Below, piece by piece: positions 1-9,394 of a stretch of 40,276 nt of DNA. The notes under the pieces were generated by a model that saw only the letters and a list, made by a program, of their open reading frames with translations, was not told the origin of the DNA and searched no databases. Origin of the DNA: Muribaculaceae bacterium (GTDB taxonomy: Bacteria > Bacteroidota > Bacteroidia > Bacteroidales > Muribaculaceae); the NCBI GenBank assembly GCA_029058745.1, contig JAIDXM010000024.1, forward strand, positions 1 to 40,276. Direction: 5' to 3'. A program made the translations under genes and the position numbers. Positions within the stretch are counted from its first letter, which is position 1; each line of letters starts with the position of its first letter.

Positions 1-116
1 GGTCAGTACCGACTCTTAAGATAGAATAGTCACTGCATGACCAAATCACTTTTTCCATAGTTGAGACGGTTTTGAAATTTTCCGCAAAACTATGTGCAGA
101 TGGCTTCATGAGCTTG

Positions 117-166
117 ACACAAAAGGGTAATTTAGGAAATTAATCTTGAAAATTACCCTTTTGTGT
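117..166. repeat. 17-bp perfect inverted repeat upstream of the LuxR-type gene
   Basis: Arms at 117-133 and 150-166 are perfect reverse complements around a 16-base spacer. The core ACACAAAAGGGTA recurs in direct orientation at 1813-1825, in the intergenic region of the divergent thiF-like and OPT genes. It could be a terminator for a gene left of the window or a regulator-binding site. The recurrence of the core favours a binding site, but the plain hairpin reading remains possible. Confidence 0.6.
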
Positions 167-198
167 GATGTTTCATGCCCTGTATGGCTTAATTTTAT

Positions 199-206
199 TA
201 AATTTG
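199..206 (+). promoter_or_regulatory. -7 promoter box of the LuxR-type gene
   Basis: TAAATTTG matches the Bacteroidetes -7 consensus TAnnTTTG and lies 25 bases before the ATG at 231. No clear TTTG element is seen at the -33 position, so recognition may depend on an activator or be weak. Confidence 0.5.
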
Positions 207-230
207 CACCTTTAAGATTGACCCAACGTT

Positions 231-995
231 ATGGACTCCAATATAAAGACAGGAGACTTTTTTTCACTGCAGAACTCGGTGGAGAGTGTAAATGAGTCCG
301 ACTATGAGAAGACCGGACTCATAATAGAGGCAGCGCGGGCATTCGAGCGCAGCACATACCAGTGTGTATATATCATTGACTACTTCAAAAAGGGATTCCT
401 GTATGTATCCAACAACATCGCCCGTCTCTGTGGTGGCGAAGCCGAGAAGATAAAGGATTTCGGATACATGTTCTATATAGACTATGTGCCGCCTGAAGAC
501 CTGAAGATGCTGGTGGAGATAAACAATATGGGATTCAAGCTATTCAACACGCTTCCCGTATGCGAGAGGAAGGACTACACAATATCCTACGACTTCCACA
601 TAATGAGAGGGAAGCGTAAGCGGCTTGTCAACCACAAGCTGACGCCGCTCATTCTGACAAAGGACGGCAGGATATGGCTGGCGATATGCACAATCTCCCT
701 TGCGGCAGGCAACGAGCCTGGGAATGTCATCATGAAGAAGCCCGGTTCCGGCATGTTCTACCAATACTCCCTGTATGACCACAAGTGGGAGAAGTGCAAG
801 GAGATAACTCTTACGGACAACGAGCGTGAGGTACTTTCACTATCGACACAGGGATATACGATGAACGATATCGCCGACAATATATGCAAGTCGGTCGATA
901 CCGTCAAGGCCTGCAAGCGCAGTATATTTCAGAAATTGAATGTAAGGAATATAGCGGAGGCCGTGGCCTACGCCCAAAACCATCAGTTGATCTGA
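231..995 (+). CDS. LuxR-family transcriptional regulator with N-terminal PAS-like sensor domain
   Basis: This 254-residue protein ends in a clear LuxR/FixJ-type helix-turn-helix: the segment from about residue 192 (LTDNEREVLSLSTQGY) to the end has the TxxExEVL start and the recognition helix KSVDTVKACKRSIFQKL. The first ~180 residues resemble a PAS-like sensory fold; no phosphoacceptor receiver pattern is visible, so it is probably not a response regulator. The gene is monocistronic and converges on the thiF-like gene, their ends being 5 bases apart. The ligand or signal is unknown. A repeated 13-base motif upstream (117-166) and before the OPT gene (1813-1825) is a candidate binding site, which is an inference only. 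Confidence 0.85.
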   Translation: MDSNIKTGDFFSLQNSVESVNESDYEKTGLIIEAARAFERSTYQCVYIIDYFKKGFLYVSNNIARLCGGEAEKIKDFGYMFYIDYVPPEDLKMLVEINNMGFKLFNTLPVCERKDYTISYDFHIMRGKRKRLVNHKLTPLILTKDGRIWLAICTISLAAGNEPGNVIMKKPGSGMFYQYSLYDHKWEKCKEITLTDNEREVLSLSTQGYTMNDIADNICKSVDTVKACKRSIFQKLNVRNIAEAVAYAQNHQLI

Positions 996-1000
996 CCTGT

Positions 1001-1756
1001 TTACGCCGGATCGCAGCGCAGCGACGAGAAATAGAACTTTGGGAAATACTTCACCTCTTTCCCGGTTATGATGTCGAACATGGCGTTCACGCAGTGTCCG
1101 GCAACAATCCACGAAGCGACGGAAAGCTGGGGCGGCGGCAGCTCCCCCGGCTCATTGCGGTATGCCTCTATCACATCGTCGAGCCATCTGTTCGGCATGT
1201 TCCAGAACGTGCAGTACCGGGCCACGAAATCCGCCATTTTTATCTCGAATCCCTTATAGGACGGTGCCACCTCCGTAAGCTGGTATCCTCCGGGCTTGAT
1301 GATAGTGAGAAATGCACCCCATCCGAAATTATAAGGATGCAGGACAGGAATCCTTCTTTTGGAACAAAGGTCATCGAAGACAAAAGGGATGTCGCTCTTG
1401 AAGTCGAGGGCGTTGATGGCTATGTCAACCCCCTCGAGCAGTTCCTTCACATTGCCCTTGTCGATGAACGTGTCATGGTATTGGATATTGGCCTTCGGGT
1501 TTATCCTCAGCAGCCTCTTGGCGAGGCATTCCGCCTTGGATTTCCCGATGTCGCTCTTGACATAGTTCTGACGGTTGAGATTGGATATCTCCACCCTGTC
1601 TCCGTCCACAATCACAATATTCTCGAAGCCGAAGCGCAGGGCGCACTCGGCAATGATGCTGCCGATGCCGGCCCCGCCGAGCAAAATCCGGGTCTCACGA
1701 ACCTTCTCCTGCTCATCCTCGCTCACATAAATTCTGTTTCTGTTATATCTTTCCAT
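1001..1756 (-). CDS. ThiF/MoeB/HesA-family E1-like adenylyltransferase
   Basis: This 251-residue protein has the E1-like nucleotide-binding fold: GGAGIGS near residues 27-33, then the adenylation signature DGDRVEISNLNRQNY and DIGKSKAECLAKRL. It would activate the C-terminal carboxylate of a ubiquitin-like sulfur carrier or a peptide by adenylation. The paired CxxC zinc motifs of MoeB and ThiF are absent; the cysteines are scattered. No ThiS, MoaD or JAB-type partner gene is in the window, so the substrate is unknown. Related stand-alone ThiF-like proteins are common in Bacteroidales. The gene is convergent with the LuxR-type gene and divergent from the OPT transporter. Confidence 0.8.
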   Translation of the reverse strand: MERYNRNRIYVSEDEQEKVRETRILLGGAGIGSIIAECALRFGFENIVIVDGDRVEISNLNRQNYVKSDIGKSKAECLAKRLLRINPKANIQYHDTFIDKGNVKELLEGVDIAINALDFKSDIPFVFDDLCSKRRIPVLHPYNFGWGAFLTIIKPGGYQLTEVAPSYKGFEIKMADFVARYCTFWNMPNRWLDDVIEAYRNEPGELPPPQLSVASWIVAGHCVNAMFDIITGKEVKYFPKFYFSSLRCDPA

Positions 1757-1780
1757 ATCGGATATTGTTTAATTACGATG

Positions 1781-1788
1781 CAAAGATA
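1781..1788 (-). promoter_or_regulatory. -7 promoter box of the thiF-like gene
   Basis: On the minus strand TATCTTTG matches TAnnTTTG and lies 24 bases upstream of the start codon at 1756. The third copy of the ACACAAAAGGGTA motif (1813-1825) lies about 25 bases further upstream. Confidence 0.5.
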
Positions 1789-1812
1789 GGTCTGCGGAAA
1801 CGAACTGGCATA

Positions 1813-1825
1813 ACACAAAAGGGTA
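1813..1825 (+). promoter_or_regulatory. Third copy of the ACACAAAAGGGTA motif
   Basis: It is identical over 13 bases to the left arm of the inverted repeat at 117-166. It lies between the divergent thiF-like and OPT genes. A poly-T stretch follows it, so an alternative is a leftover terminator half. Confidence 0.4.
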
Positions 1826-1928
1826 TTTCTTTTTTTTAATAACTTGCAGGAATAATTTTTTAATAAGATGAAAAATTATTAAATTCGCCATTATACTAAT
1901 CAAACAATCTACAAAATAATCAAATCTT

Positions 1929-3896
1929 ATGCAAGAAGAAAACCTTACGACCGGCACCGGACTCCCTGAAAACGCTTTCCGCGAACTTGGGGCTGACGAG
2001 AAATACACGCCGGTCATGCATCCCGCCCATGAGCAGCGGGAGGTGACTCCCTATTCAGTCGGGATGGGATTGCTGATGGCCGTGATTTTCTCCGCTGCCG
2101 CAGCTTATCTCGGATTGAAAGTGGGACAGGTGTTTGAGGCGGCTATCCCTATTGCCATCATAGCGGTTGGCTTGAGCAATGCCTTGGGAAAGAAGAACCC
2201 TTTGGGTCAGAATGTGATTATCCAGAGCATCGGGGCTTGTTCGGGTGTTATTGTGGCAGGGGCTATCTTCACACTTCCCGCCTTATTCATACTCCAGGCC
2301 AAGTATCCTGATATCACGGTCCGTTTTTATGAGATATTCCTGTCATCGTTGCTTGGAGGCATCCTTGGCATCCTGTTTTTCATCCCATTCAGGAAATATT
2401 TCGTGAAAGATATGCATGGAAAGTATCCTTTCCCGGAGGCGACTGCCACCACACAGGTTCTCATCTCTGGCGAGGCGGCCGCGTCAGAGGGCGGGGGACA
2501 GGCAAAGACACTTATACTCGCATCCCTGATAGGTGGTGTCTATGACTATATTGTGGCCACGTTCGGATGGTGGGCTGAGACAGTCACGTCGATGGCATCC
2601 ACGGCGGGGCAGGCTCTTGCCGAGAAGACTAAGCTTGTACTCAGTTGCAACACCGGGGCTGCATTGCTCGGTCTCGGATATATAGTGGGCCTGAAATATG
2701 CGTTTGTCATCTTCGCCGGGTCAATCTTTGTGTGGTGGATAATCATCCCTGTAATGGGGACATATGGAAACGCGGAGCTTGCCGCAATGCCTGCCGAGGG
2801 CATCTTCCGCGACTATGCGCGTCTCATTGGCATAGGCGGCATCGCCATGGCCGGAGTGATTGGCATTATCAAGTCGTGGCCGATTATCTCACAGGCGGTG
2901 GGACTTGCTGGACGTGAACTCAAGGGTAAGAGCGGCGCGGCAAAGGAAATTCGCTGGCAGATGGACATATCGATGAAACACATTGTGTTCTTTATTGTAA
3001 TAGCACTTGTGGCAGTGATGCTATTCTTCTGGTTTGGTGTGATACATACGTTATGGCAAGCGGCGGTGGCATGGGTGGTTGTCACAGTCATCGCATTCCT
3101 GTTCACGACAGTGGCCGCCAATGCAATCGCCATTGTGGGGTCGAATCCAGTATCGGGTATGACCTTGATGACATTGATAATCGCATCGGCCATATTTGTT
3201 GCGATTGGACTTAACGGCACTTCCGGCATCGTGGCTTCCATGGTGATAGGGGGAGTGGTGTGTACCGCTCTTTCAATGGCAGGCGGTTTTGTGACCGACC
3301 TCAAGATTGGTTACTGGCTGGGTTCCACACCAAGGAAGCAGGAAAGCTGGAAATTCCTGGGAACTCTCGTGTCGGCCGCGACAGTCGGCGGTGTGATAAT
3401 GGTGCTCAACCAGGTGTATGGCTTCACCGGCGACAATGCTTTGGTGGCTCCTCAGGCAAATGCAATGGCGAAGGTGATAGAGCCGCTCATGATGGGAGGC
3501 GACACTCCGTGGATTCTTTATATGGTGGGAGCTATCCTTGCATGCATACTCAACTGGCTCGGAGTGCCTGCGTTGGCGTTCTGCCTTGGCATGTTCATTC
3601 CGTTGTCGCTCAATACCCCTATGCTTGTAGGTGGTGCGATTGCCTACTATGTGAGTCATTCAAGTAAAGACAGCAAGGTGAATGATGCGCGTCGCGACAG
3701 GGGTACCCTCCTCTCTTCCGGCCTTATTGCCGGAGGTGCATTGTTCGGGGTATTCGCGGCAATAACGAGATTCGCAGGATTTGAGTATTCCACACCGGGA
3801 AGTCCTGAACTCACCCAGATTCTCGGATGCGTAGCCTATGCCCTCCTTATCATATATCTTATCTGGGACAGCAAGCGCGTGAAGCTTACAAAGTAG
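1929..3896 (+). CDS. OPT family oligopeptide transporter
   Basis: This 655-residue integral membrane protein has many hydrophobic segments beginning around residue 40 (SVGMGLLMAVIFSAAAAYLG), which is the typical OPT opening with a GLKVGQVFEAAIP segment. It is predicted to import peptides, or metal-chelate conjugates, driven by a cation gradient across the inner membrane. Length and architecture suit the bacterial OPT subgroup. The start ATG at 1929 follows an AT-rich leader with a possible -7 box TAAATTCG at 1880-1887. The gene is alone on its strand and is followed by hairpins shared with the convergent asd gene. Confidence 0.9.
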   Translation: MQEENLTTGTGLPENAFRELGADEKYTPVMHPAHEQREVTPYSVGMGLLMAVIFSAAAAYLGLKVGQVFEAAIPIAIIAVGLSNALGKKNPLGQNVIIQSIGACSGVIVAGAIFTLPALFILQAKYPDITVRFYEIFLSSLLGGILGILFFIPFRKYFVKDMHGKYPFPEATATTQVLISGEAAASEGGGQAKTLILASLIGGVYDYIVATFGWWAETVTSMASTAGQALAEKTKLVLSCNTGAALLGLGYIVGLKYAFVIFAGSIFVWWIIIPVMGTYGNAELAAMPAEGIFRDYARLIGIGGIAMAGVIGIIKSWPIISQAVGLAGRELKGKSGAAKEIRWQMDISMKHIVFFIVIALVAVMLFFWFGVIHTLWQAAVAWVVVTVIAFLFTTVAANAIAIVGSNPVSGMTLMTLIIASAIFVAIGLNGTSGIVASMVIGGVVCTALSMAGGFVTDLKIGYWLGSTPRKQESWKFLGTLVSAATVGGVIMVLNQVYGFTGDNALVAPQANAMAKVIEPLMMGGDTPWILYMVGAILACILNWLGVPALAFCLGMFIPLSLNTPMLVGGAIAYYVSHSSKDSKVNDARRDRGTLLSSGLIAGGALFGVFAAITRFAGFEYSTPGSPELTQILGCVAYALLIIYLIWDSKRVKLTK

Positions 3897-3907
3897 AATT
3901 TGAGTTT

Positions 3908-3944
3908 ACAGAGAGGTTAGGTTTTTTGCAACTCTTCTCTCTGT
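3908..3944 (+). terminator. Hairpin after the OPT gene
   Basis: ACAGAGAG at 3908-3915 pairs with CTCTCTGT at 3937-3944 and is followed by TTAAAAAAAG. It lies 12 bases after the OPT stop codon. The stem is short and the tail is A-rich on the plus strand, so it is a modest terminator call. Confidence 0.4.
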
Positions 3945-3970
3945 TAAAAAAAGTGTATATTATAGAATGG

Positions 3971-4002
3971 CAAAGCCCTGGTTCGCGAGAGCCAGGGCTT
4001 TG
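3971..4002. terminator. Terminator hairpin between convergent OPT and asd genes
   Basis: CAAAGCCCTGG at 3971-3981 pairs perfectly with CCAGGGCTTTG at 3992-4002 around a 10-base loop. It lies 53 bases past the asd stop codon on the minus strand and could serve both directions. Confidence 0.7.
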
Positions 4003-4054
4003 TCTTACAGTGGTTTGCAAATGGCGGGTACATCTGAATCCAGATGGGCTGTTT

Positions 4055-5080
4055 TCAGAGCTTTGCCTGTATGCGCTGGTCGTTTGCAATGAGCCATTGC
4101 GCGATTTGTACGGCGTTGAGGGCGGCGCCTTTTTTGATTTGGTCGCCTACCACCCAGAAGCTGAGTCCGCATGGATCGGAGAGATCTTTGCGCAGACGGC
4201 CCACATATACAGGGTCTTTCCCGGTTATGTCGAGGGGCATGGGATATTCCTTCTCTGATGGATTGTCCTTGACGATGAGTCCGGGTGCGTTTTTGAACGC
4301 TTCCATCACGTCCTCGGTAGAGAGAGGCTTCTCGGTCTCTACCCAGATTGCCTCGCTGTGGGCACGGAGCACCGGCACACGCACGCATGTGGCGCTGACT
4401 TTAATGTCGTCATCATGCATAATCTTGCGAGTCTCGTTATACATCTTCATCTCCTCTTTGGTGTAGCCATTGTCTGTGAACACATCTACATGAGGAATCA
4501 GGTTGTAGGCCAATTGATATGCGAATTTCTCGATTGTGGGTTCTTTCCCTTCGCTGATTTCGCGGAATTGGTTCACAAGTTCCTGCATTGCGGAAGCTCC
4601 GGCTCCGCTGGCGGCCTGATAGGTTGCCACATGCACTCGGCGGATAGGAGAGAGGTCATGTATAGGCTTGAGGGCCACTACCATCTGTATCGTGGTGCAG
4701 TTGGGGTTTCCGATGATGTTGCGTGGACGGTCGAGGGCATCGGCTCCGTTCACTTCCGGCACCACGAGAGGCACGTCGGCATCCATGCGGAATGCGCTGC
4801 TGTTGTCAATCATCACAGCGCCATGGCGTGTGATAACTTCCGCGTATTCTTTTGATGTGCCTGCTCCGGCAGAAGTGAATGCAATGTCTATGCCGGAAAA
4901 GTCTGAGTCTTTGTCGAGAAGTTCGACTGTGATTTTCTTTCCACGGAATTCATATTCGCTTCCGGCGCTTCTGTTAGAGCCGAAAAGGCGAAGGTTGTCA
5001 ACAGGGAAGTTCTGCTCGTCAAGTACGCGGAGAAGCTCCTGTCCTACGGCGCCGCTTGCGCCTACAATCGCTACGTTCAT
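4055..5080 (-). CDS. asd: Aspartate-semialdehyde dehydrogenase
   Basis: The enzyme reduces aspartyl-4-phosphate to aspartate semialdehyde with NADPH, the branch point to lysine/diaminopimelate, threonine and methionine. The 341-residue length is normal. The N-terminal dinucleotide motif [11 protein letters not shown] is at residues 7-17, the [10 protein letters not shown] segment at 70-79, and the catalytic cysteine is C128 in GNPNCTT. The [20 protein letters not shown] block is typical of the family. The gene is transcribed alone and converges with the OPT gene. Confidence 0.95.
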   Translation of the reverse strand: MNVAIVGASGAVGQELLRVLDEQNFPVDNLRLFGSNRSAGSEYEFRGKKITVELLDKDSDFSGIDIAFTSAGAGTSKEYAEVITRHGAVMIDNSSAFRMDADVPLVVPEVNGADALDRPRNIIGNPNCTTIQMVVALKPIHDLSPIRRVHVATYQAASGAGASAMQELVNQFREISEGKEPTIEKFAYQLAYNLIPHVDVFTDNGYTKEEMKMYNETRKIMHDDDIKVSATCVRVPVLRAHSEAIWVETEKPLSTEDVMEAFKNAPGLIVKDNPSEKEYPMPLDITGKDPVYVGRLRKDLSDPCGLSFWVVGDQIKKGAALNAVQIAQWLIANDQRIQAKL

Positions 5081-5168
5081 AATTAAAAAAATTTATTGAC
5101 AGCGGTGATTTTTGATTCATGCACTGCTGTGCAAGAGTAATTGTCGTTGAATTCTCTACGTTATTATA

Positions 5169-5206
5169 AATAAAGGAGCCTCCGACAAGTCAGGGGCTCC
5201 TTTATT
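5169..5206 (-). terminator. Terminator of fabD
   Basis: A 12-base perfect inverted repeat, AATAAAGGAGCC at 5169-5180 and its complement at 5195-5206, with a 14-base loop. It begins 20 bases past the fabD stop on the minus strand and the arm ends in a T/A-rich stretch. Confidence 0.8.
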
Positions 5207-5226
5207 GTCAGATTTCTTGGAATATG

Positions 5227-6105
5227 TCACTGTTTACCGGATGTGGCTACAGTGCGGTTTATTTTCTTCACAAGACCCTGAAGCACCGCTCCGGGGCCGA
5301 GTTCGATAAACTCGTTGGCTCCATCAGCAATCATGGCCTCTACATCCTGAGTCCAACGAACCGGGGCTGTGAGCTGCTTGATTAGGTTTGCCTTTATTTC
5401 CTCGGGGTCAGTGTGAGGTTTGGCGTCAACATTCTGATACACCGGGCATACCGGGGTCTGGAACTTAGCGGCGGCAATGGCTTCCGCGAGTTCTTCCTGA
5501 GCTGGTTGCATAAGGGGGCTATGGAATGCTCCTCCCACTTTCAGTTTCATGGCACGTTTCGCTCCTGCTGCGAGCATTTTCTCGCAAGCGGCGTCGATTC
5601 CTTCGATTGAGCCGGAAATCACCACTTGTCCGGGGCAGTTGTAGTTGGCAGGAGCGACGATGTCGTTCACCTCGGCGCAAATCGCCTCAACTTTCTCATC
5701 GGGGAGAGCGAGCACGGCGGCCATTGTGGAAGGACGTGCCTCACAGGCTTTCTGCATCGCGTGGGCGCGGGCGGATACAAGTTTCAGACCCTCTTCGAAT
5801 GAGAGGGCTCCGGCTGCCACGAGGGCTGAGAATTCTCCGAGGCTATGTCCGGCAACCATGTCGGGCTTGAATTCCTCGCCAAGGCTTTTGGCGAGAATCA
5901 CGCTGTGGAGGAAGATGGCCGGCTGAGTCACCTTGGTCTGTTTGAGGTCCTCTTCAGTGCCTTCAAACATAAGGTCGGTGATTCTGAAACCGAGTATTTC
6001 ATTTGCTTTGTCGAAGAGCACGCGCGCTTCTGCGTTTGTCTCGTAGAGGTCTTTACCCATGCCTACGAACTGAGCGCCCTGGCCCGGAAAAACGTATGCT
6101 TTCAT
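5227..6105 (-). CDS. fabD: Malonyl-CoA:ACP transacylase
   Basis: It transfers malonyl from CoA to acyl carrier protein, supplying the extender unit for type II fatty acid synthesis. The 292-residue protein has the oxyanion-loop motif GQGAQ at residues 8-12, the nucleophile serine S88 in GHSLGE, and the active-site histidine H195 in AFHSPLM. Length is normal. It stands alone, without other fab genes beside it, between its own -7 promoter box (6153-6160) and terminator (5169-5206). Confidence 0.95.
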   Translation of the reverse strand: MKAYVFPGQGAQFVGMGKDLYETNAEARVLFDKANEILGFRITDLMFEGTEEDLKQTKVTQPAIFLHSVILAKSLGEEFKPDMVAGHSLGEFSALVAAGALSFEEGLKLVSARAHAMQKACEARPSTMAAVLALPDEKVEAICAEVNDIVAPANYNCPGQVVISGSIEGIDAACEKMLAAGAKRAMKLKVGGAFHSPLMQPAQEELAEAIAAAKFQTPVCPVYQNVDAKPHTDPEEIKANLIKQLTAPVRWTQDVEAMIADGANEFIELGPGAVLQGLVKKINRTVATSGKQ

Positions 6106-6152
6106 TTTGCTTGATTGTTTTCAAAATGCCGTAAAGGCTTGTTGTTCGGGCG

Positions 6153-6160
6153 CAAAGTTA
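6153..6160 (-). promoter_or_regulatory. -7 promoter box of fabD
   Basis: TAACTTTG on the minus strand, followed by CGC, is an excellent match to TAnnTTTG and lies 47 bases upstream of the fabD ATG. No -33 TTTG at standard spacing is seen. Confidence 0.55.
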
Positions 6161-6259
6161 GATAATATTTCTGAAATATGGAAATATCCTGTCAAATCAT
6201 TTCAAAAATGTGTCGCCATAGTCTCCGGGATGAGTGCGGTATGTTGATTGAGGATGCCA

Positions 6260-7651
6260 TTATTCTATCTTTACGGTCGGGTTTATAAAGTAGAGGCGTT
6301 CCGTGGCGCGGGTGATTGCGGTGTATAGCCAACGGTAGAAATCGGAGCCGATAGCGTCGGGTGCGATGGCCCCCATGTCTATATATACATGTTTCCATTG
6401 CCCTCCCTGAGCCTTGTGGCATGTGACGCAATAAGCGTATTTGGCTTGCAGGGCGTTGTAATAGGGGTCTTCCATCGCTCCTTTGATTTTTTGGGATATG
6501 CTCCCTTCATGTTCCGCCATCACCCTGTTGTAGAGGCGTTCCATCTCTTCGCGAGGCAGGTTCGGTCCGTCTGCCACAAGACTCCGTAACATTATTTTGG
6601 CGGCTACGGGAGTATCGACATCGGGGAGTCGCAGTTCGGCTTCCACAAACCATCGTCCGTATGCTTTCTCCGTTTTTCCCACCCATGTCACCTGTGCGGT
6701 CTCTCCGTTGGCGATGAAATTTTTCAGGCCGTTTGCCTTACTCCAATAGTAGTCATTTTTAGATATTACAATCCTGTCGCCTTGTTGTATAGGTTCGTCG
6801 GCATACATCACCAAGTTGCGGATAGCTTTGTTGAAGTTGTTGGCGCGCCGGTTTGAACGAGTCACAATCAGAGTTTCCTCCGTGCCCACGGTTCCCCAGG
6901 AGTCGGAAAGCTTGTCGGCTAATTGCGAGGAAGAGACCACCTCGACATCCGGGAATTGGGAGGCATACATGGAGAAGTCGGCAGGATTGAATCCGGAAAA
7001 CAGGAATTGTCTGACGATGGTGGCATTGTAGAGGATCCCGCTCCCTGAAGTCTGTCTCACCGGAGTGTCGAGAGAGAACAGGATGGGATTCAGACCGATT
7101 GCCCGCAGTCTGTCGGGATTCATTGCCGGGCTGTCAGACATTCCGACAGGGGGAAGCTGCGCGGTGTCGCCTACGAGAATCATGGCTGATCCGGGAGCGC
7201 TATATACGTGGCGCGACAGCTGTTGCAACACAGAAGCTCCAAAGGAGGGCGCGTCGGTGATTAATGATGCCTCGTCAATTATGAAAGTGGCGAGGTGGTC
7301 GCGGTTTTCAGCCAGAAAGAAGGTGGTGTTTGCCGGGTCGGCAGAGTTGCCACGGAAAATCCTCTTATGGATTGTGAAGGCGGTGTCTCCGGAAAGGGAG
7401 GCGGCCACTTTGGCGGCTCTTCCGGTGGGAGCGAGAATCACGGTTTTGACGGATGCCCGTTTCATGGCTCTCACGATAGCCCCCATGACCGATGTCTTTC
7501 CGGTCCCGGCATATCCGTTCAAGACGAACACGTCGCGAGGTCCACGTGAGACGATAAACGTGGAAAGGGCGGTGATCAGGGCGAGTTGTCCCTGGTTCGG
7601 AGTGAACGGAAGTTCGGAGATGGCAGATTGAGCCAGAAGCGAAGGTGTCAT
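6260..7651 (-). CDS. RecD/Dda-like superfamily 1 ATP-dependent DNA helicase
   Basis: The 463-residue protein has SF1B helicase motifs. Motif I (Walker A) is GYAGTGKTS near residue 45, motif Ia APTGRAAKVAA, Walker B FIIDEASLI, and a motif III-like segment LVGDTAQLPPVG. The UvrD-like C-terminal end carries YCVTCHKAQGGQW and motif VI TAITRATERLYFI. It is likely a 5'-3' helicase of the RecD2/Dda kind common in Bacteroidetes. The open frame runs 44 codons further upstream, but I chose the ATG at 7651 because the upstream codons do not look like protein and a weak -7 box (TAACTTCG, 7660-7667) lies just before this ATG. Confidence 0.85.
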   Translation of the reverse strand: MTPSLLAQSAISELPFTPNQGQLALITALSTFIVSRGPRDVFVLNGYAGTGKTSVMGAIVRAMKRASVKTVILAPTGRAAKVAASLSGDTAFTIHKRIFRGNSADPANTTFFLAENRDHLATFIIDEASLITDAPSFGASVLQQLSRHVYSAPGSAMILVGDTAQLPPVGMSDSPAMNPDRLRAIGLNPILFSLDTPVRQTSGSGILYNATIVRQFLFSGFNPADFSMYASQFPDVEVVSSSQLADKLSDSWGTVGTEETLIVTRSNRRANNFNKAIRNLVMYADEPIQQGDRIVISKNDYYWSKANGLKNFIANGETAQVTWVGKTEKAYGRWFVEAELRLPDVDTPVAAKIMLRSLVADGPNLPREEMERLYNRVMAEHEGSISQKIKGAMEDPYYNALQAKYAYCVTCHKAQGGQWKHVYIDMGAIAPDAIGSDFYRWLYTAITRATERLYFINPTVKIE

Positions 7652-7860
7652 ATTGCGTGCGAAGTTACAAAAAATGGGAGATATTCCAATAAGAATATGA
7701 AAATATCCCCAATCAAGGCAGGAGAGTAGGAGGGAAGGGGCATGGCCGCGGAGTGGATGTTGAGTAAGGCGGCAATAGCGCACATGAGATAAAGATGTAA
7801 AATGGTTGTAAAATAGTTTAAAAAACTGAGAGGAATGTATGTAATATGAGAATTTATTTC

Positions 7861-7868
7861 TAAATTTG
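7861..7868 (+). promoter_or_regulatory. -7 promoter box of eno with a long structured leader
   Basis: TAAATTTG followed by CAG is a strong -7 match, 124 bases before the enolase ATG. The leader between them contains two small hairpins: GTGAA...TTCAC around 7873-7898, and GTGGA...TCCAC around 7931-7951. No riboswitch class is recognised. Confidence 0.5.
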
Positions 7869-7977
7869 CAGTGTGAAAAAGGGGGAAGCTCCCTTCACGG
7901 ATGCCATTCCGACAAGAGATGTCATTCGAGGTGGATGCCCAATCTCCACAGAAAACATAAATGAAAGGTTTTTTTAA

Positions 7978-9294
<1,317 letters not shown>

Positions 9295-9320
9295 TAGTAT
9301 TATTACAGATTACTGAAAGG

Positions 9321-9349
9321 ACAGGCCCGATGGATACCATCGGGCCTGT
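9321..9349 (+). terminator. Terminator of eno
   Basis: ACAGGCCCGATGG at 9321-9333 pairs perfectly with CCATCGGGCCTGT at 9337-9349 around a 3-base loop, followed by TTTCTCTTG. It begins 26 bases after the stop codon. Confidence 0.9.
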
Positions 9350-9394
9350 TTTCTCTTGTCCGCACTACACTGCGTAGATAGTCTTTGCTTTTCG

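Noticed and set aside
884..1789. 301-codon open frame on the plus strand
   Set aside because: It is antisense to the thiF-like gene, which has clear family motifs, and its own translation has no recognisable features.
7652..7783. 44-codon N-terminal extension of the helicase
   Set aside because: The extension reads like untranslated DNA and lies upstream of a weak -7 box, so the ATG at 7651 is preferred.
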